The notes beneath the pieces were generated by a model that was not told where the DNA came from, made no database searches, and saw only the letters and a program-made list of their open reading frames with translations. From positions 63,425,686-63,489,685 of the forward strand of contig OX392529.1 in assembly GCA_947623455.1 (NCBI GenBank): a stretch of DNA of 64,000 nt, given 5' to 3'. This document shows, one piece after another, positions 26,801 through 41,800 of the stretch (the first letter of the stretch is position 1; each line of letters opens with the position of its first letter). Position numbers and translations under genes: made by a program. This DNA is from Mimachlamys varia. Taxonomy: Eukaryota; Mollusca; Bivalvia; Pectinida; Pectinidae.

Positions 26801-29800
26801 TCTGGAATACTTTCTAGATAAGGGACTTGAAGGAGCACATCGTGCTTGTTACGTCATAGTATTGACACGAGGCAGACCTCTGACGTTCCTAGCACATGGC
26901 TTTCAATTAGCCAACAATAGGGCGCAATGTGTAGATCATATTGATAAAAGTTAGCATCGCTGATTGTAGAGGCGTAACATAAAAGTAAATAATGAACGTC
27001 GGGTTGTCGTGGTGGACGAAAGAATCCTTACCTGTCGCCTAGAGACCATGGCCATACTTTAAGAATGTCATCAGTTCGAGCCCCCCCCCCCGCAATGTCC
27101 GAGAGAAAGGGAGGTTGTAGAAGACTGTAAAGCCGAACCTCGTTATCTCAAAGTGTGCGAGTACATGGGAAACTTTCGAATTATTCGAGTACATGGGAAA
27201 CTTTCGAATTATTTGAGTATTCGAGCTCAGTGGGTTCGAATTCTGGGATGTGAAATCTGGCCGGGACCGACTAAATATTTCGAAGTAAACGGGGTCTTCG
27301 AGTTATACAAGTTCGAGATTTCGAGGTTCTGTTGTGTACTGGAGGACTAGGGTCTTGTAGACGGACAGTGCTACGAGTAGTGATGGGCTGTTACTGGTTT
27401 TATACAACAATTAACTAATGGAGTACGCGAGTCTTTTATGATTAAAATGCTAAATTATGAATACGGTATACGTAGCATTTGCGGAATATTACAATATTAC
27501 AATATTACAATGTACATGTACCTATAATCACCATGTTATCCTCAACTAGACAGCATTGCCATATATAATCGAGCAATCTATTAACTTGAGTGTGAAAATG
27601 GTACGGAGAATCAAATGTTGGTGAAGCTTTTGGGAAATGTGCCGAATACTTTCGACATGGCAAAACTTTAAAATCGGCATTACAATACAACCATGCTGTA
27701 TACAGGCGGTAGATACACAAATATACTTGGAAGTACAAGGGTTATGTTAAAGACTAGATAAGCTATTTCATATATAGATAAATGATATAATTATAAGTAT
27801 GGTTGTCCGCCATGCTTAATGAATTGTCTGAGAGTAGATAGAAAATCTTGAAATCCCAGTCAAAAGACCACAGGTACGAGCCTTGTCCGTCAAACACCTA
27901 TATACAGATGTTTGACAGACGATGCTGGTGTCTGTGGACTGACCTTAAATGACTTTTGTCGTTAATACGAGGATAAACAGCAAACCCCGCTGAGGAATGG
28001 TTTGTCAGAGATATGCTTCCAATGTTGGTTTCGAGGTCTGCTCCTACTTAATCACTTAAGATTCGGATTTCTTATTCTACTCTGGTTTGGTATAAAATTT
28101 CTTATTCTTCTCTGGTTTGGTATAAAATTTCTTATTCTTCTCTGGTTTGGTATAACATTTCTTATTCTACTCTGGTTTGGTATAAAATTTCTTATTCTTC
28201 TCTGGTTTGGTATAAAATTTCTCATCCTACCCTGGTTTGGTATAAAATTTCTTATTCTACTCTGGTTTGGTATAAAATTTCTCATCCTACCCTGGTTTGG
28301 TATAAAATTTCTTATTCTACTCTGGTTTGGTATAAAATTTCTTATTCTACTCTGGTTTGGTATAAAATTTCTTATTCTACTCTGGTTTGGTATAAAACTG
28401 GCCATGGTATACTGGGATATTGGGTCTTGCGGTGCTTTAGCTGGACGGCAGTGTGTGTCAAACATCAAATTATATGAGCTGTATCTAATTTCTTTGATTT
28501 GAAAGGTTAGCGGACCGAGTAGAAGCCGAAGCTTCTAAGCCAGGTTATGTTTAGGGGGCCCAGCCCATTTCTGGTATGTTGTTTGTGTATAATGATGCAG
28601 GCCTCACACTTGAGTTTAATACGTTTGTATACACGTCTGTCTTTATACATCAACACATAAAAACATCTAAATTGCTCGTAGATTCATGTAATGAGTTTAT
28701 ATGAAACACGTGTTACTGTTTCTGCCCGATATTGGTAGATCCATGTTAACCCTACGGTTCTGGGAACACTTCGGATACACGTGGTCTCCACTTCATCCGT
28801 GTGACGTCATACACCTTAAATATGGGCGTGGCCATTTGCGTTTCCGTGTAGATGTATATGCTATGTCCATATTGACGTGTCTTCCTTTGAGGATGACAGC
28901 ACGATAATATATCACTGAAAATGCACCGTAATGTAGTCTAATCGCACCATCAAATGTGACTTAGCTGAACGGTTGTTTATCAATCAGTTCATACATGACC
29001 CATTTCTAAACAAGCTTTGTAAATTCGTCTACATAATTTATGTGATATATATGCATATTATCAGAATACTTTTTTCCCGAATTCTGGCTATTGTAAATGG
29101 ATTTCTTACTGCTGTCATGACATGTAGACTGTTTTATCATTGTAGACAGTTATCGTAACAATGTTATAGACGGTTAACGTGACAATGTTAGACGGTTATC
29201 GCGACAATGTTATAGACGGTTATCGTGACAATGTTATAGACAGTTATCGTGACAATGTTATAGACGGTTATCGTGACAATGTTAGACGGTTATCGTGACA
29301 ATGTTAGACGGTTATCGTGACAATGTTAGACGGTTATCGTGACAATGTTATAGACGGTTATCGTGACAGTGTCATAGACGGTTATTGTGACAATGTTATA
29401 TACGGTTATCGTGACGATGTTAGACGGTTATCGTGACAGTGTTAAAGACGGATATCGTGACAATGTTATAGACAGTTATCGTGACAATGTTATAGACGGT
29501 TATCGTGACAATGTTTTAGACGGTTATCGTGACAATGTTAGACGGTTATCGTGACATTGTTATAGATGGTTATCGTGACAATGTTATAGACGGTTATCGT
29601 GACAATGTTATGATACTTACAATAGAGACAGCAGATGCAAAATTCAACTGTCAAACAATCTATGTATCTGTTACATTGAAGTTACTAACTCTACAATTGT
29701 TGCCACTGAATTATCGTTATTTTGTCAGTAAGTTATAGTAAGTGTTTGACAAGCGTTACCAGTTTTCGGAGTAGTTTAATTCTCTGCAGACATAGTGGAC

Positions 29801-32800
29801 TACCTCTGTGACTAACTGTGCGACAAGGTGTAATGTGCTGTCCCTCTCAACTATCTTTTAATGTTTGTCCTGAGAAGTAGTCCACCTCTTTATAAAACCG
29901 TGTACCGTGTTTGTACAAGACTGTGGGTTGCGTCCCAGTTTTAGGCCCAGTCATTGATTTTGTTTCTTTATGAGTTGTGAATGGATTACGTAAGCCTATA
30001 TGTGTTTGACACGTGACGTACACTGTACATGTAATGTACATTTAGACATTCCACTTACTTCCGGGTTGCCGTTATTGGCATGGTTATGAAAGATAATTTT
30101 TCTGAAATACTGACTTTCTGGTGTAAGTAAATAAAAAAATTTACAGTATTCGACATAGCGCCCTATCTAGTCAACATAAACAAGCTGTTCTAAAGCGCTA
30201 TACAGTACATAGATATACAGTTTTATGCATTCAATGTCAGCAACATATACTTTTCTGAAGAGTTTGCAGGAGCTGCTGTATGAGGCGCTAACTACTTGTC
30301 CAAAGTCACCTGGCTAATATCTTCCTATGAGTGTAAGTTTTGTGTGTGTGCTGAAGATGTGTTGTGTTCTGTTGGTAGTGGGACCGAGCTTCCAACGGCG
30401 TCTTTTATAGCACCACTCGCTTGAATTCTACAGCAGATGCTGCAGCACCAATCTCAGACCATTTTATACTGCCCCTGGGTTGTTGGGGGTGTGTGGGCTG
30501 AATATTCTTTGCGTATGAGGACTTTAGGGGTCTATTTTTGAACAGAATTAAACGTTTATTGTTCCCGCCAATAAATCCTGTGTGGATACAGTATTAACCA
30601 CACTCGGCCAATCTGTCGGTGTAGCTGTTTGACAGGACTGGAACAAGTGTTTAGTCTGTTACGGTCCGGGATACTTGTTGCGCAACAGACTGCCCCCGGG
30701 CGAAAGGTCAGAGCTAAACAAGTTTATAATTTTGAAAAGGTCGAGAACATCTCCCACCCTGGGAAACTTAGTCCCTGGGTCATAAACTTTGAGATCCCAA
30801 GCCGAGAACTAAACACACAATCATAATATCAACGTAACCCCTTGGATCTGGCCACACCCCTAGGGACTAAGTTTGTGAGTCAGAACCTGGAAACGTTTGA
30901 AATCTCCACCATATAACCATGTATACATACAATGAGAATAAAGAGACAAATGCACATTTGCATCCAGGGCCTGCCCCACCCTTGCAGTCTTAACCCATGG
31001 CATTACTTTTGCAGACTTAAACCTGAGCAGGTCGTTATTTTGAAACAGTTGAGATTCCCACTGTATTGCTGGGCAAAAAGAGGCGAAAACAATCAAGATA
31101 TGAACATTGATCTCGGGTCTGGCCACACCCCTAGTGACCTAGTTTGTGAGTAACAACGTGCAAACATTTGAAATATCCACCATATAACCATATTTTCATA
31201 TTTCCCGAAACATATTATCATCAGAATGGCTCTGGCCTTCGGGGTCTGTCCCATGCTCGGAGACGCCACACCGTCCCTGGGTCATAACTTTGAAACGGTT
31301 GAGATCCTCATCCGAGATTGAGAAGTAAACAAACAAAATCAAGATATCAGCAGTGGCCCTTGGTTCCGGCTGCACCCCTCCTTGGGACCTCGTTTCGGAA
31401 TCACAACTTGAAAAAATTTGAAATTCAGAACCTTTAACCATACCGCACTATTGTGGAGAATAGATAGACAAATTTAAGGTATATAGAAACTTGACCAATA
31501 TGTGAAGTTTGATCAAAATCGGTTGAGAAATGAAGTGGCTAGATTGATGACAAAATGTGAACATACGTACCAAACCCTAACGGTACGCTATATCCCACCG
31601 CGGTCGCCGCGAGGGGATTAAATACTTACCGGGCATAGGGAGACGAACGCAGTCGTGCTATACGAATCGACGCTGGGGTCTGGCCACACCCCTATGGACC
31701 TAGTTTCTGAGTTACGAATTGTATCGTTGTGTCATGAGATATCCACCCCATAGCCATACATATACAAATATGCTACAGGGGTTGCCCTTTGGGTCTGGCC
31801 CCTTTCTAGCATCTTATGTGGAGAATATTGCTGAGATGTTAAGTTGAGCGATACAGGCCCTCTGGGCCTATTATTTCTGTGATGTTTTCGTTGAGCGATA
31901 CAGGCCCTCTGTGCCTCTTGTTTCTGCGATGTTTTAGTTGAGCGATACAGGCCCTCTGGGTCTCTAGTTTCTGCGATGTTTTAGTTGAGCGATACTGGTC
32001 CTCTGGTTTTTATTTCGATACAGAAATTACAATATACCTGTAATACATAAACGGAGTATCAGTGAAAATAACGATGTACACAGGAAGCTTTGTCTGATGT
32101 CATAGATCGAGCGGAACAAAGTAAATACTTGTCCAATATCAACCTTTACAGTACCACGGGATTTAACACTCGACAAAACTTACATGCTCATTGTGATGTT
32201 CTGTCGTCACTGACGGACTGGTGTGTCCACACTGTTAAAAGCTACTGCTTTTTAAACGGCTTTATCTTCAATACAAATCAAGTTTTTATTTCTCTGGGAC
32301 ATTTTTCTATATGTAATATTTGACCAATAAGAGTTACACGTTAACTGAAGTTAAATGAACATTATAACAAGAACATGATCGACTGTGATCCTCCATTTAA
32401 TCCGGGGATCATACAGTAAACTAGATTTGCTATAACGAACACATCAATTTTCTTAACAAACTGTTGCTATAAACTTGCAATTTGCGACAGAAAAATACAT
32501 CAATCAAAAATAATGAAATCGTCAGTGGGAATACTAAATAAGAGCAACGCCCTCTCCATCAAAGCTATGAAGCCTGTAGGTATGTTTACTGTAGATGTGA
32601 ATTGATGTCTGTGTTATTAATTGGATACGGTAAAATTACCCGACATATTACAATGTCGTAAATAGAGCTACATGTACTATGTTTGAACATTGACCTTTTT
32701 TCCTTGTTGATTCAGATCCTGAGTAGTATAGAAATATTTTGTTTCCTTTTTACGTTTCGAGATTTTTGCGATGTAATTGATATCAGTCACATAGGAGCTC

Positions 32801-35800
32801 CCCGGTAAACGTGTCGTAAGCTCGACGTTATACATTGTGATTAGAACATGCAATATCATCCAATGATATTTTCTTTGTAGAGATGCATTTAAAAATGTGA
32901 TGTTAGTTTAATGTTAGAGATACATTGGCCATAAAAGCTATTTATGACCATTGAGGGGGCATTTTTATCGAAAATTGATCTTAACACCCAAAATGTGTAA
33001 AATTACTTTTAACATCCTATTTTAGGTCCAAAACTAGCTGTAACAAATTCTCAGGTCCCTGTGCATTGTACATGTAGTTAAAATGATATTTCAAAACGAG
33101 ATAATATTAGTTTTGATTTGAAGTAACCAATGAACAGGTTTTGTATGCTGTCCGAGTATACACTGAGGACTTTCTGGTCGTGTGTATGTGTACAAACTGA
33201 CGTTACCAGGTCACCGATAGGTTCCCAGGATGGGGCGTTGCCCCGTTCGACCGACCCATGCACTTCCTGTTGTGGCGGACCATTCCTGTGGCGGTCTGGA
33301 TGTATTGTACATTACAAAGTTACTTTGATATCACATTCATTAGATACACTCGAAAAAAACCCGACAATTCTGATTTTAATATTTGGAAAAAATAACACAA
33401 TATACTTAGCACTTTACGGCCATGTACGTGTTCTAGCCAGCTATAGTTTGTAACAATTGCACACAAACCTATGAGTTCTGTTGCAGAAATCGAAAGAAGG
33501 AGAAAAATACGTAACGATATATGATTCGGTTTTCGTTGAATGGGGTTCGATCTCAATATCGATAGAAAAATATACAGTATTTGACATTATTGTCCACCAT
33601 AATATATCTTATACAATATTATATTTAGATTGTTTGACATTATTGTCCACCATAATACATCTTATACAATATTATATTTATATTGTTTGACATTATTGTC
33701 CACCATAATATATCTTATACAATATTATATTTATATTGTTTGACATTATTGTCCACCATAATATATCTTATACAATATTATATTTATATTGTTTGACATT
33801 ATTGTCCACCATAATACATCTTATACAATATTATATTTATATTGTTTGACATTATTGTCCACCATAATATATCAATATCTATCAGATCATGTAGTGTACT
33901 CAGCAATGATGACAGTTTAACGTGTAATTTATACAAAACATAGTGGTGTGTAGTTATTTACATATCTCATGGAAATTTCAGTGTTTTACGTCACTCTACA
34001 TGTTTTATACAAAAAAGAATGTGATTGGCAATCTGCACTTTTCGCATAAAGTGCAAGGAGCTAAACGTATTTAAAATATGTAGGCTTGAATTTGAATATG
34101 AACAAATAATCATACACTTTTGCTATTTAAATTTAAAATTCATAATTTATGCACTTTATAATGTACATCATTGTATATTACACCTTGACTTTATCCACGT
34201 TTAAACATATTTCGTGAGTGTATATCGTTGACAATGTATGAAAGCCTCAATAGCAAAGTTTATCTCCCACCCTGTGAAACTTGACACCAACAACAAACAA
34301 TACAAATTGAATCGGGCTTATACGATTACCCCTTATCAGGCCCCAGCAGTATGGGAAATGTGATCTGAGTTATCGACACGAGGCGAATCCAGAACGAGGC
34401 AAAGCGACTCCACCCCTGTTTATTTATATACGCTATTTATATTGACTGCAGATAGACGGGGCTTGCCGAGAGCTACGAGTGGGGCAATTCAAATAGGTGG
34501 ACGATTAAAGCTTAAAATCTATTAGGTTTGAAACCACTAGTAGTGTATGTAGCGAGAGTAAAGACGACTGTTGGTGAAGCCGGTAGTAGCGCCGTCAGTA
34601 CATTGTACGTACGTACACACGTGTACGTGTGCTCTGTGACTCTCTAGGGAGAAAAAAAACGATTGTTTACTTTGTATTAAACAAATATTTGTGTTCAAGT
34701 CACTTAAAAGTATTGGGAAATCCTGAACGGAGTTCAATAGGTTTTGATAAAATTCTGAATATTATGTCATTTATTATGTATTCATGTATATTATGAAATG
34801 TTCGCCTTTTCCACACGTATCCTATATATGACTAAACTGTTTGCCTCGATCTTGCACTAGGACAAGCCAACACTGTGTGTGTTAGATAGAAGATCAGACG
34901 TGACTTGAAAATTAATGACCCATGCGAATAGCTTGAAATAGCAGTGTGGAATGTGTTTTACAGTGGTCCTCGGGCTCCAATGTACTACTGGCATACTGCA
35001 TGTCATACACGTCACCTTATAGTACTGTACCTGTACTACATATACTGTACCTGTACTACACATACTGTACCTGTACTACACATACTGTACCTGTACTACA
35101 TATACTGTTTAGCATGGCACACGTTCGTCTAGGGATTGTTGTTAAATCGTTCATTTGTGTATTGGTGTTGGAGTTCCGCGAATCATTCTTATCACATGGT
35201 TACTTATTGCTATTTAACTGTTAGACAGTGGACTTGTTTTAAAGATATTCTAAGCATTCCTCTCAGCTAAGAAATATTGACCGTATAGATACAAACGAAT
35301 GTTGGAAATCAATCGTGTAGAGAAATCTAACTTAAACTGATCCCACCAAACTAGTTCATTAGGATTTGTTCAAAGTCCACGTGATAAAGTTTGAATTTCA
35401 GGTGAACGTTTTTGAACACGTCCTATTTATGTGAAGAGTTACACATAATGTAGTCCGAAGGGTTCTGATACGCTGAATGTTGGTGTTGTTGGATGATGGT
35501 CAGTCAGTAACACCGATAGTTTGCGGATCAGAACCCTTCGGACTAGAAGAGTGTGACTTTTTCGTATAAAAATGATATTGGGAGAAATTTATCTTGATTG
35601 AAGGCCCAATATACGTAACTTTCGGCAAAACTTGAAGCGAAAATCAAGCCTAATAACTTATTATATTTATAGATTTAGCTAAGATTAACTGATATCAGCA
35701 ATATCCAAGATAAATACCTTCGCGGTTACCGGTACAGCAGCAGTTGAAACACGCTATTTGTAAACACGCGTCCATTTCGAACCGTCTTCTACCTTCGGTT

Positions 35801-38800
35801 TGTTGTTGAAGTGGGCCCCACTTGAATTATTTTCAATTCTTTGAATATTTTTGTCAAGAGTTTCTTGTTAGTTACCGCTCAGGTTTACTTCGATTTAGGC
35901 TTATTTTTGCATGGTTATCAACTGGATTTTTTTCAGAATTTTTCAGAATCACGAAAATTTCCCTAAAATATATTGGGCCTTTAAGCCCAACGAGGTCATT
36001 GTAAAAATATTAGAGAATACCAAAACGTCAACAAAACCATAAGCAGAGCTCAAAAGCGATTAAACTATAAGAACAAAATATTAAAGAAGGAAAGATTTAT
36101 ACGGATATTCTTGAAAAGTGCAAGAGAATAAGAACAGGCGTTACGGAAGAGTAAGCATCTTTTGCTTCATCGACGACACGCGCCATGTAATTGTATGTCA
36201 TATCCAAGTCAATGCAACGTTCTCAAAGAGAGAACATACACATACTTCTCAATCACAACATGTAGGTATGCTAATGAGCATATTCAATCCCAGTTGCTTG
36301 AGTTTCTGTCAGTAAATGATAAATGCATATGTGTGAAAAGAGCCTCCCATTACATTCTGTAATGGGCCGCGGCTCCATATATGTAAACATTTTGTATATA
36401 CTGACAGAAACTCAAGCAACTGTGATTCAATAACATCCACCTTTATATCATACAAGGATATAGAAGATCTCGCGATGAGACCAAGATGACGAATATACAT
36501 AGAAATAAAACCTGTTCATGAGATGAATATAGTCTTCATCAACCCGCATCTCTCGATGTCTGTCGCAAGTATTCATCAGCAGCTGACCTCGATCACGAAA
36601 ATCCTAGAATGACGTATCAACTGTAAACACCATAGGTTTGAGAAGCAGAGATGAAACTATCAAGAAAGGGGAATTTCACGATCGGAAAATTGAAATGGTG
36701 TCGATTATAAGATGCCCATTCTGGTCATAAGTTTTCATAGTTGACCATGTAACCAACTGGCTCTGAAAAACATGCATGTAGTTTTATACCCAACGTTAAT
36801 AGTATGTACATGTACGTAATAATGTCAGGCTCCTTCATAGGAAAGAAGGTTCCCGTACGGCTATTTATCAGGCGCAGAACAATCCTATTTCAACTTTTAA
36901 TTCCCCTCGTGGACATAGTAGGTATATAGTAGGTGACACCGAATGGCGGAAATTTGGCGTTATTTCAACATAACGTGGGTGGTCGGGTGGTGCATTGGAT
37001 TTCGCACTTGCCTTTTACGAAGGCGGCCGGGGTTCGACTCCCCGATCGGACGTGAACAGGTATGGGGTCAACTGCAAGATCACGTTGGTTTCCACCGGGT
37101 ACTCCGGTTTCCTCCCAAATTAAGATTCTCCGCGCGCAAACACCCGGGCAAACAAGAATGGTTTATATCAGTTGAATAACTTGTTTCACAATTGTTTTGA
37201 AAGGAATGAAGTTTAACCCCAGAAATAATATATAAGAATTGGCAATACAAGTTTGTGGATATTTATGTACATGTAGTATACGGTATCAGACGGGTTATAT
37301 TTTATAGCGAGGCGTATAAACGGCTTCGTCCGTAGTCACCTATCGTCCGTCCAGTGACAACTCGTAGTCACGTATCGTCCGTCCAGTGACAGACCGTAGT
37401 CACATATCGTCCGTCACTGAACAGACCGTAGTCACAGTGACAGACCGAAGTCACAGTGACAGACCGTAGTCACGTATCGTCCGTGCAATGACAGACCGTA
37501 GTCATATATCGTCCGTTCAGTGACGGACCGTAGTCACATATCGTCCGTCACTGGACAGACCGTAGTCACAGTGACAGACCGTAGTCACAGTGACAGACCG
37601 TAGTCACAGTGACAGACCGTAGTCACAGTGACAGACCGTAGTCACGTATCGTCCGTCACTGGACAGACCGTAGTCACATACCGTCCGTCACTGGACAGAC
37701 CGTAGTCACATATCGCCCGTCCAGTGACAGACCGTAGTCACATATCGTCCGTCCAGTGACAGACCGTAGTCACGTATCGTCCGTGCAATGACAGACCGTA
37801 GTCATATATCGTCCGTTCAGTGACGGACCGTAGTCACATATCGTCCGTCACTGGACAGACCGTAGTCACAGTGACAGACCGTAGTCACAGTGACAGACCG
37901 TAGTCACGTATCGTCCGTCACTGGACAGACCGTAGTCACATACCGTCCGTCACTGGACAGACCGTAGTCACATATCGCCCGTCCAGTGACAGACCGTAGT
38001 CACATATCGTCCGTCCAGTGACAGACCGTAGTCACTTATCGTCCGTTCAGTGACGGACCGCAGTCACAGTGACAGACCGTAGTCACAGTGACAGACCGTA
38101 GTCACATATCGTCCGTCCAGTGACAGACCGTAGTCACTTATCGCCCGTTCAGTGACGGACCGTAGTCACAGTGACAGACCTTAGTCATATATCGTCCTTG
38201 AAGTAACAGATAATGATTAAGGAGCAGGGAGTTGGTCGGCGGAATAACGCCAATGTCAGGTGGGACCCCGCCATATTGTGTCGTCTGTGTGCGTTAAGAA
38301 ATTTAAAGTTGAAATATGGGCCTGGCTAGATTGATAAGTTGGCCTATGATAGTCATATGTAGCTATAATTAAATGGAATGCATACCATTATCTCTTTGGC
38401 CTGGGGAATGTTAGAGAGAGGATGAAATGGGACCACGTGTGATAGATTACCTCACACATCAACGTATTTTCTGCACCAGTTTACCAACCTTAGGTGTGGA
38501 AGGCAGCTTTTAATTTCACCGTTATAATGGATTTCTCTACTGACTCCTCCCCGTAACAAATAGGTTAGTCTGTGTAGCCTTCAGCACTATGGCGTAAGAA
38601 TAATATACTACAGATGGATTGACCTCCTTTTGTTTTGAACAATGTTATTGTCATATTTGTAGTAAAGGCCGCTCTGGCTAAGAGGTCTAGTCACACCTCT
38701 GGGTCGCGGGTTCCAGGCTTACGTGGTGCGGTAGTCACCAGGTACTGACCGTTGATCGGTGGTTTTTCTCCGGGTACTCCGGTTTTCCTGCCCACGAAAA

Positions 38801-41800
38801 CCTGACACGTCCTTAAATGGCCATAGTTTTTAATACGGCGTAAAGCACAGACAACCCAACTTATATTAAAAAAAAACAATGAAACATAATGGATTCCTTT
38901 AGAAATCAAGTTATGTATATGTGTTATGTAGTTTATTAATGCTTTACAAGAAACGCACTAGAAAGATTGGGAGTGCGCCACATTGTTGTAGACTATAGTG
39001 GTTGGTACATTGTACGGGCGTGTTTCGCCCCACCCATGCACTACAATCGCTGATAAGATGGTATCCATTATATTAATATAGAAGTTGGCAAGAAGAATGT
39101 CAATGGAATGCATTAAAGTAATCGATATCTTGGATCCCTATTCTCTCTTTTGTGCATGTTTACTAAGACTGATCGATTTAACAAAATGGCTGACCGTTGG
39201 GAATCGATTTACCAAATTAGCTGACCACTGGGAATCGATTTAACAAAATGGCTGACCACTGGGAATCGATTTATCAAAATGGCTGACCATTTGGAATCTT
39301 GTACATTTGTATTTTGAGGGTTGCTGTTTATTATTGTTGTTACACACGAAATAATACACAAATGTTACTTATGTACACACATAGTTTTGCATGTCCGCTC
39401 TGTAAAGTTCCCTTTGGTCCCTTGTTGTGCATGTCTCGTATTTAAAGTTGCCTTGGTCCCTGGTTGCGCATGTCCCATATGTAAAGTTCCTTTTGGTCCC
39501 TTCTTGTGTTGACACGTCCGTCAGGCAGCCATCTTGGATTTTTAAAAATGTTGTCGCTATTTCTCAAAAAAGTGTTTCACAAATATTTCTCAAATTGTCC
39601 CTTGAATATAATTAAATTGGGCATGTATCAATTTGAGAATGATTAAAACATAATATAGTAAAAGGCGATCATTTTTCTTTTACTTCGATATTTCATGAAT
39701 ATTACTTCCCAGGAAATAAATAACATGTATTTCTCTTATTACAATGATCGGTTATACTTTGTTCATGTGAAGCACTGAAATACTTGTTGTCTTCACATCA
39801 GTATGAACTTATGATACAAAGTTTACTGATAACATATCGATCTGACTTTGGGCTAATGAAGCTAGTACGTATACGATGATGGGCGCCAAGAATCCTATAG
39901 TAACTCTTGTGTATCAACGCGAGTTAAATTGTTTTCATACAAGTTCTTGTCTTTACCACTTTCTGCAAAGTTAATATCCTCATATTTACGTTGTATGTTT
40001 TATATATATGACACATTACCTCAAGTTTTCTCATACGACGTTATTCTTCAGAGATAGGATGTTTAACTTTCTAGTATGACTTGGTTCGTCAGAGATAGGA
40101 TGTTTAACTTTCTAGTATGACTTGGTTCGTCAGAGAAAGGATGTTTAACTTTCTAGTATGACTTGGTTCGTCAGAGAAAGGATGTTTAACTATCTAGTAT
40201 GACTTGGTTCGTCAGAGATAGGATGTTTATATGTCTAGTATGACTTGGTTCGTCAGAGATAGGATGTTTATATGTCTAGTATGACTTGGTTCGTCAGAGA
40301 TAGGATGTTTATATGTCTAGTATAACTTAGTTCGTCAGAGATAGGATGTTTAACTTTCTAGTATGACTTGGTTCGTCAGAGATGGGATGTTAACTTTCTA
40401 GTATGACTTGGTTCGTCAGAGATAGGATGTTTATAAGTCTTGTATGACTTGGTTCGTCAGAGATAGGATGTTTATATGTCTAGTATGACTTGGTTCGTCA
40501 GAGATAGGATGTTAACTTTCTAGTATGACTTGGTTCGTCAGAGATAGGATGTTAATATGTCTAGTATGACTTGGTTCGTCAGAGATAGGATGTTAACTTT
40601 CTAGTATGACTTGGTTCGTCAGAGATAGGATGTTTATATGTCTAGTATGACTTGGTTCGTCAGAGATAGGATGTTAACTTTCTAGTATGACTTGGTTCGT
40701 CAGAGATAGGATGTTTATATGTTTAGTATGACTTGGTTCGTCAGAGATAGGATGTTTAACTTTCTAGTATGACTTGGTTCGTCAGAGATAGGATGTTTAT
40801 ATGTCTAGTATGACTTGGTTCGTCAGAGATAGGATGTTTAACTTTCTAGTATGACTTGGTTCGTCAGAGATAGGATGTTTAACTTTCTAGTATGACTTGG
40901 TTCGTCAGAGATAGGATGTTTATATGTCTAGTATGACTTGGTTCGTCAGAGATAGGATGTTTATATGTCTAGTATGACTTGGTTCGTCAGAGATAGGATG
41001 TTTAACTTTCTAGTATGACTTGGTTCGTCAGAGATAGGATGATAGGATGTTTAACTTTCTAGTATGACTTGGTTCGTCAGAGATAGGATGTTTATATGTC
41101 TAGTATGACTTGGTTCGTCAGAGATAGGATGTTTATATGTCTAGTATGACTTGGTTCGTCAGAGATAGGATGTTTAACTTTCTAGTATGACTTGGTTCGT
41201 CAGAGATAGGATGTTTATAAGTCTTGTATGACTTGGTTCGTCAGAGATAGGATGTTTATATGTCTAGTATGACTTGGTTCGTCAGAGATAGGATGTTTAT
41301 ATGTCTAGTATGACTTGGTTCGTCAGAGATAGGATGTTAACTTTCTAGTATGACTTGGTTCGTCAGAGATAGGATGATAGGATGTTTAACTTTCTAGTAT
41401 GACTTGGTTCGTCAGAGATAGGATGTTTATATGTCTAGTATGACTTGGTTCGTCAGAGATAGGATGTTTAACTTTCTAGTATGACTTGGTTCGTCAGAGA
41501 TAGGATGTTTATAAGTCTTGTATGACTTGGTTCGTCAGAGATAGGATGTTTATATGTCTAGTATGACTTGGTTCGTCAGAGATAGGATGTTTATAAGTCT
41601 TGTATGACTTGGTTGTCAGAGAAAGGATGTTTATATGTCTAGTATGACTTGGTTCGTTAGAGATAGGATGTTTATAAGTCTAGTATGACTTGGTTGTCAG
41701 AGAAAGGATGTTTATATGTCTCGTATGACTTGGTTCGTCAGAGATAGGATGTTTAACTTTTTAGTATGACTTGATCGTGAAGTTTGTTGTCTTGATTTCT

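Noticed and set aside
28052..28502. Membrane protein with FLILLWFGIK repeats
   Set aside because: A 30-bp minisatellite read in frame. Strands and frames are equally open, and there is no conserved flank.
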